Shown here: positions 6,431 to 8,026 of the stretch, one piece after another
Position numbering within the stretch: position 1 is the first letter of the stretch
Layout of the letters: each line of letters begins with the position of its first letter
Source of the DNA: an uncultured Eubacteriales bacterium
Lineage (GTDB): Bacteria; Bacillota; Clostridia; Lachnospirales; Lachnospiraceae
Reading direction: 5' to 3'
Length of the DNA stretch: 8,026 nucleotides
NCBI GenBank assembly: GCA_902783795.1
Contig: CACZSO010000289.1
Span: forward strand, 1 to 8,026
The notes under the pieces: generated by a model
Seen by the model: the letters and a program-made list of their open reading frames with translations, nothing else
What the model was told of the DNA's origin: nothing
Database searches by the model: none
Position numbers and translations under genes: made by a program

Positions 6431-7366
6431 TTAAGACGATCCGCCAGGTTCCCCTTTGATCTCCACATCATAGTGGGTATGAATTTTCATGAAATCCATT
6501 CTCTTTTTTCGGTACTGCAGAGGGGACGTCTTCATCACTTTTGTGAAAGCCCGGATGAACGTATTGACATTGCAATACCCCACCTCCATCGCCACCCCGG
6601 TAACACTGTCTCCGCTGCCTTCCAGAAGTCTTACCGCGTTGCTCAGCCGGATCAGGGTCAGGTAATTGCTGATGGTTGTATCAAAAGCCGCTTTAAAGTT
6701 TCGGCTGATGGTAGCGGGCTGTATGTAGAATTCCTCCGCCAGTCTGTTCAGGCTGCAGTCTTCGGCATAATGTTGGTCGATATAGTCCCTGACCTTCAGC
6801 ATCAGGGCAAAACTGTCGCCGGTGCGGTGGGTCCCTTTCTGATAATGAAGCAGCCGGTTGAGCATCACCGTCATTTCACAGACAAGAATATCGCGCATCA
6901 GCGTATTATCGTCGCTTTGATGGATCTGTTCGTGGTAGATCCGCTGGATGATGCTGCAGAACTCTTTAAAAAGCGGATCCGGCAGGTCCTGCAGCAGCAT
7001 AAACCGCTCTTCATCCGGCGTCCCGTAGACATCCAGGTATTCCCGGATCATCATCAGCCGCTCCAGATATTTCGGCATAAAATAAATCCCGTACCGGATA
7101 TAGGGCGTGCGAGTGATATGGCACATATGCATGTCTGTGGCCCCGATGATCAAAATCCCGTTTTTTCTGACCGGATACTTCTTCCCATGGATTACATACT
7201 CGGCTTCCCCTTCTTCCACAAAAAGAATTTCGCAGGTATTGTGAATAAAACTCTGGACCGTGCATTTATTATCACCCGTGCGGTTGACATACACATCGTC
7301 ATAATCGATATAAATATCCTGGTCAATATCCTTCGCAAGGTTCACATCCAGTTCCTGTCGAGCCAT
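6431..7366 (-). CDS. AraC-family transcriptional regulator (cupin sensor plus two helix-turn-helix motifs)
   Basis: A 311-residue DNA-binding regulator. The N-terminal part (about 40-110) is a cupin-like sensor: EILFVEEGEAEYVIHGKKYP and then a GATDMHMCH stretch typical of AraC_binding domains. The C-terminal AraC domain (about 190-290) has the first HTH around SLNRLAEEFYIQPATISRNF and the second around VTGVAMEVGYCNVNTFIRAF, followed by TSPLQYRKKR, which matches the family's conserved xxPxxYR end. I chose the ATG at 7366 over 7372 because AGGAGG (7375-7380) gives 8 bases of spacing instead of 2. It is encoded immediately upstream of the importer operon in the same direction and is its likely local regulator, probably an activator that responds to the transported compound; that is inference from position and family. 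Confidence 0.93.
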   Translation of the reverse strand: MARQELDVNLAKDIDQDIYIDYDDVYVNRTGDNKCTVQSFIHNTCEILFVEEGEAEYVIHGKKYPVRKNGILIIGATDMHMCHITRTPYIRYGIYFMPKYLERLMMIREYLDVYGTPDEERFMLLQDLPDPLFKEFCSIIQRIYHEQIHQSDDNTLMRDILVCEMTVMLNRLLHYQKGTHRTGDSFALMLKVRDYIDQHYAEDCSLNRLAEEFYIQPATISRNFKAAFDTTISNYLTLIRLSNAVRLLEGSGDSVTGVAMEVGYCNVNTFIRAFTKVMKTSPLQYRKKRMDFMKIHTHYDVEIKGEPGGSS

Positions 7367-7374
7367 GGCCATGC

Positions 7375-7380
7375 CCTCCT
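7375..7380 (-). promoter_or_regulatory. ribosome binding site of the AraC-family gene
   Basis: AGGAGG on the minus strand, 8 bases before the ATG at 7366 but only 2 bases before the ATG at 7372, which favours the shorter protein. Confidence 0.7.
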
Positions 7381-7442
7381 GAATTCTGATGTATTACAAC
7401 AACGGGTACATTATTCACATGTCCCATGTCCATACAGACAAA

Positions 7443-7454
7443 GTTGCATGCAAC
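7443..7454. promoter_or_regulatory. 12-bp palindrome upstream of the AraC-family gene
   Basis: GTTGCATGCAAC is a perfect dyad and lies in the presumed promoter region of the regulator. It could be an operator. No known operator consensus is claimed. Confidence 0.3.
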
Positions 7455-7504
7455 GAAGATATATGGATTTTATCACGATGCAAGAATTAAGGATAGTCTT
7501 TTTT

Positions 7505-7571
7505 GGGGTCAGGCACCGTGACGATTCAATACAATTCTCCCGAATTGCCAGAAAACAAAAGATGTTGTTCT
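7505..7571 (+). repeat. GGGGTCAGGCAC tandem repeat, copy 1
   Basis: Begins GGGGTCAGGCACC and continues with GTGACGATTCAATACAATT. It contains two small dyads: GTCA-N7-TGAC at the 5' end and CAATTC-TCCC-GAATTG. The copy aligns over its whole length with the next one at a 67-bp period. Confidence 0.85.
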
Positions 7572-7638
7572 GGGGTCAGGCACTGTGACAGTTCAATACA
7601 ATTTGCTTAAATTGCAAGAAAATAAAAGCATGCTTCTC
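7572..7638 (+). repeat. GGGGTCAGGCAC tandem repeat, copy 2
   Basis: Begins GGGGTCAGGCACT and continues GTGACAGTTCAATACAATT. The second dyad is CAATTT-GCTT-AAATTG, so both arms changed together relative to copy 1 while pairing was kept. The last bases (about 7630-7638) diverge. Confidence 0.8.
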
Positions 7639-7719
7639 TGCGGCTGGATTGCCGGGAATATAGCTGAGATGTAAATATATGCACAAGGAAGTCTAGACGC
7701 ACAGACAAAGACAACTGAA

Positions 7720-7756
7720 AAAGCAGGAATGAGGGACTGTCCCTCATTCCTGCTTT
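7720..7756 (-). terminator. intrinsic terminator of the TPR-protein gene
   Basis: AAAGCAGGAATGAGGGAC (7720-7737) and its exact complement (7739-7756) form an 18-bp perfect stem around a single central base. On the minus strand the stem is followed by a short T-run and it lies about 30 bases after the TPR stop, as expected for a Rho-independent terminator. The central GGGACTGTCCC also resembles the cores of REP-like palindromes, so a repeat-derived origin is possible. Confidence 0.75.
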
Positions 7757-7788
7757 CTGAATATTTAACTCTGCGAGTGATTATATGC

Positions 7789-8026
7789 TTAAATCGTCGG
7801 AATATTCGTAGTGCCTGACCCCAGGTATAAAATAGCTTTTTGGTGGGCGGGGTCGAGGGTGAGGGTTTCTTTCAGGTAGCGGACAGCTTTTTCCCGGTTG
7901 CCAAGTCCCATGTAGCCAAGGCCCATCAGGTAGCAGCAGTGGGCTTTGTTTTTCTTTGTGAGGTCTTCGTCAAATACGGCAAGGTCCGGGTAGGAAACGG
8001 CAAAGTAATCCATTTTCACTTCGTCA
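7789..8026 (-). CDS. TPR-containing protein, C-terminal fragment (5' end outside window)
   Basis: The last 78 codons of a gene open to the right window edge; an internal GTG at 8019 is a possible but unlikely start because the frame stays open upstream. Residues 28-61 of the fragment form a tetratricopeptide repeat (AHCCYLMGLGYMGLGNREKA, then a second helix ending LDPAH), a helical protein-interaction module. The preceding YFAVSYPDLAVFDEDLTKKN resembles the C-terminal part of large TPR proteins with a DUF5107 domain that often sit beside carbohydrate genes; I recall this similarity and could not test it. The final ten residues, GSGTTNIPTI, are encoded by a GGGGTCAGGCAC repeat and look unrelated to a TPR, so the natural 3' end may have been replaced. 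A strong terminator follows. Confidence 0.7.
   Translation of the reverse strand, partial: DEVKMDYFAVSYPDLAVFDEDLTKKNKAHCCYLMGLGYMGLGNREKAVRYLKETLTLDPAHQKAILYLGSGTTNIPTI
7810..7822 (-). repeat. solitary GGGGTCAGGCACT motif inside the TPR gene end
   Basis: AGTGCCTGACCCC on the plus strand. On the minus strand it is followed by TACGAATATTC, matching the GGGGTCAGGCACC-n-AATATTC start of the paired elements at 2.7 kb rather than the tandem copies at 7.5 kb. It is translated in frame as GSGT near the C-terminus of the TPR protein. Confidence 0.75.

Larger units (their letters stand above)
7373..7788. other. 416-base gene-free stretch between the TPR gene and the AraC-family gene
   Basis: No credible coding sequence. 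It carries, right to left, the TPR-gene terminator (7720-7756), two tandem 67-bp repeats (7505-7638) and a perfect palindrome GTTGCATGCAAC (7443-7454) some 77 bases upstream of the AraC start. The AraC promoter must lie here but I could not find a convincing -35/-10 pair. Confidence 0.6.

Noticed and set aside
7373..7504. Promoter of the AraC-family gene (TAAAAT near 7470)
   Set aside because: No acceptable -35 at 16-18 bases from any of the -10-like hexamers I tried, so I do not annotate one.
6473..7588. Long plus-strand open frame (371 codons)
   Set aside because: It is antisense to the AraC-family gene and runs into the tandem repeats; no family features or RBS.

Overview
This window looks like part of a carbohydrate or sugar-acid uptake and catabolism locus from a Gram-positive-type bacterium, most likely a Clostridia/Lachnospiraceae-like organism. 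That placement is an inference from strong GGAGG ribosome sites, intermediate base composition, the gene set (AraC regulator plus SBP/MalF/MalG-type importer) and the style of the TPR protein; no rRNA or other phylogenetic marker is present.

Every gene I can support is on the minus strand, so the window reads right to left. The right edge (7789-8026) holds the 3' end of a TPR protein, followed by an excellent hairpin terminator (7720-7756). Next is a 416-base gene-free stretch with two tandem 67-bp repeats. An AraC-family regulator (6431-7366) follows, then a 338-base control region rich in dyads. A sugar ABC importer comes next: solute-binding protein (4806-6092), MalF-type permease (3708-4595) and MalG-type permease (2876-3715, start overlapping the previous stop). 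A block of paired GGTGCCTGACCCC repeats (2698-2874) separates the importer from a mannonate-dehydratase-subgroup enolase-superfamily enzyme (1437-2651). A hairpin terminator candidate (1342-1371) lies before a D-aminoacylase-like amidohydrolase (3-1244), which is cut by the left edge exactly at its conserved catalytic Asp.

The genes fit one job: the AraC protein senses a ligand and activates the importer, and the dehydratase and amidohydrolase process what comes in. No ATPase for the importer is present, so it probably uses a shared MsiK/UgpC-type ATPase encoded elsewhere. The substrate cannot be read from sequence. The combination of a sugar-acid dehydratase-like enzyme with an N-acyl-D-amino-acid-deacylase-like enzyme is the main metabolic puzzle.

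The main non-coding signal is a dispersed repeat family built on GGGGTCAGGCACC, present seven times in two sub-types. One copy forms the C-terminal codons of the TPR gene and another abuts the stop codon of the MalG-type permease. It resembles REP-like elements of the kind mobilised by RAYT transposases, but no transposase is encoded here.
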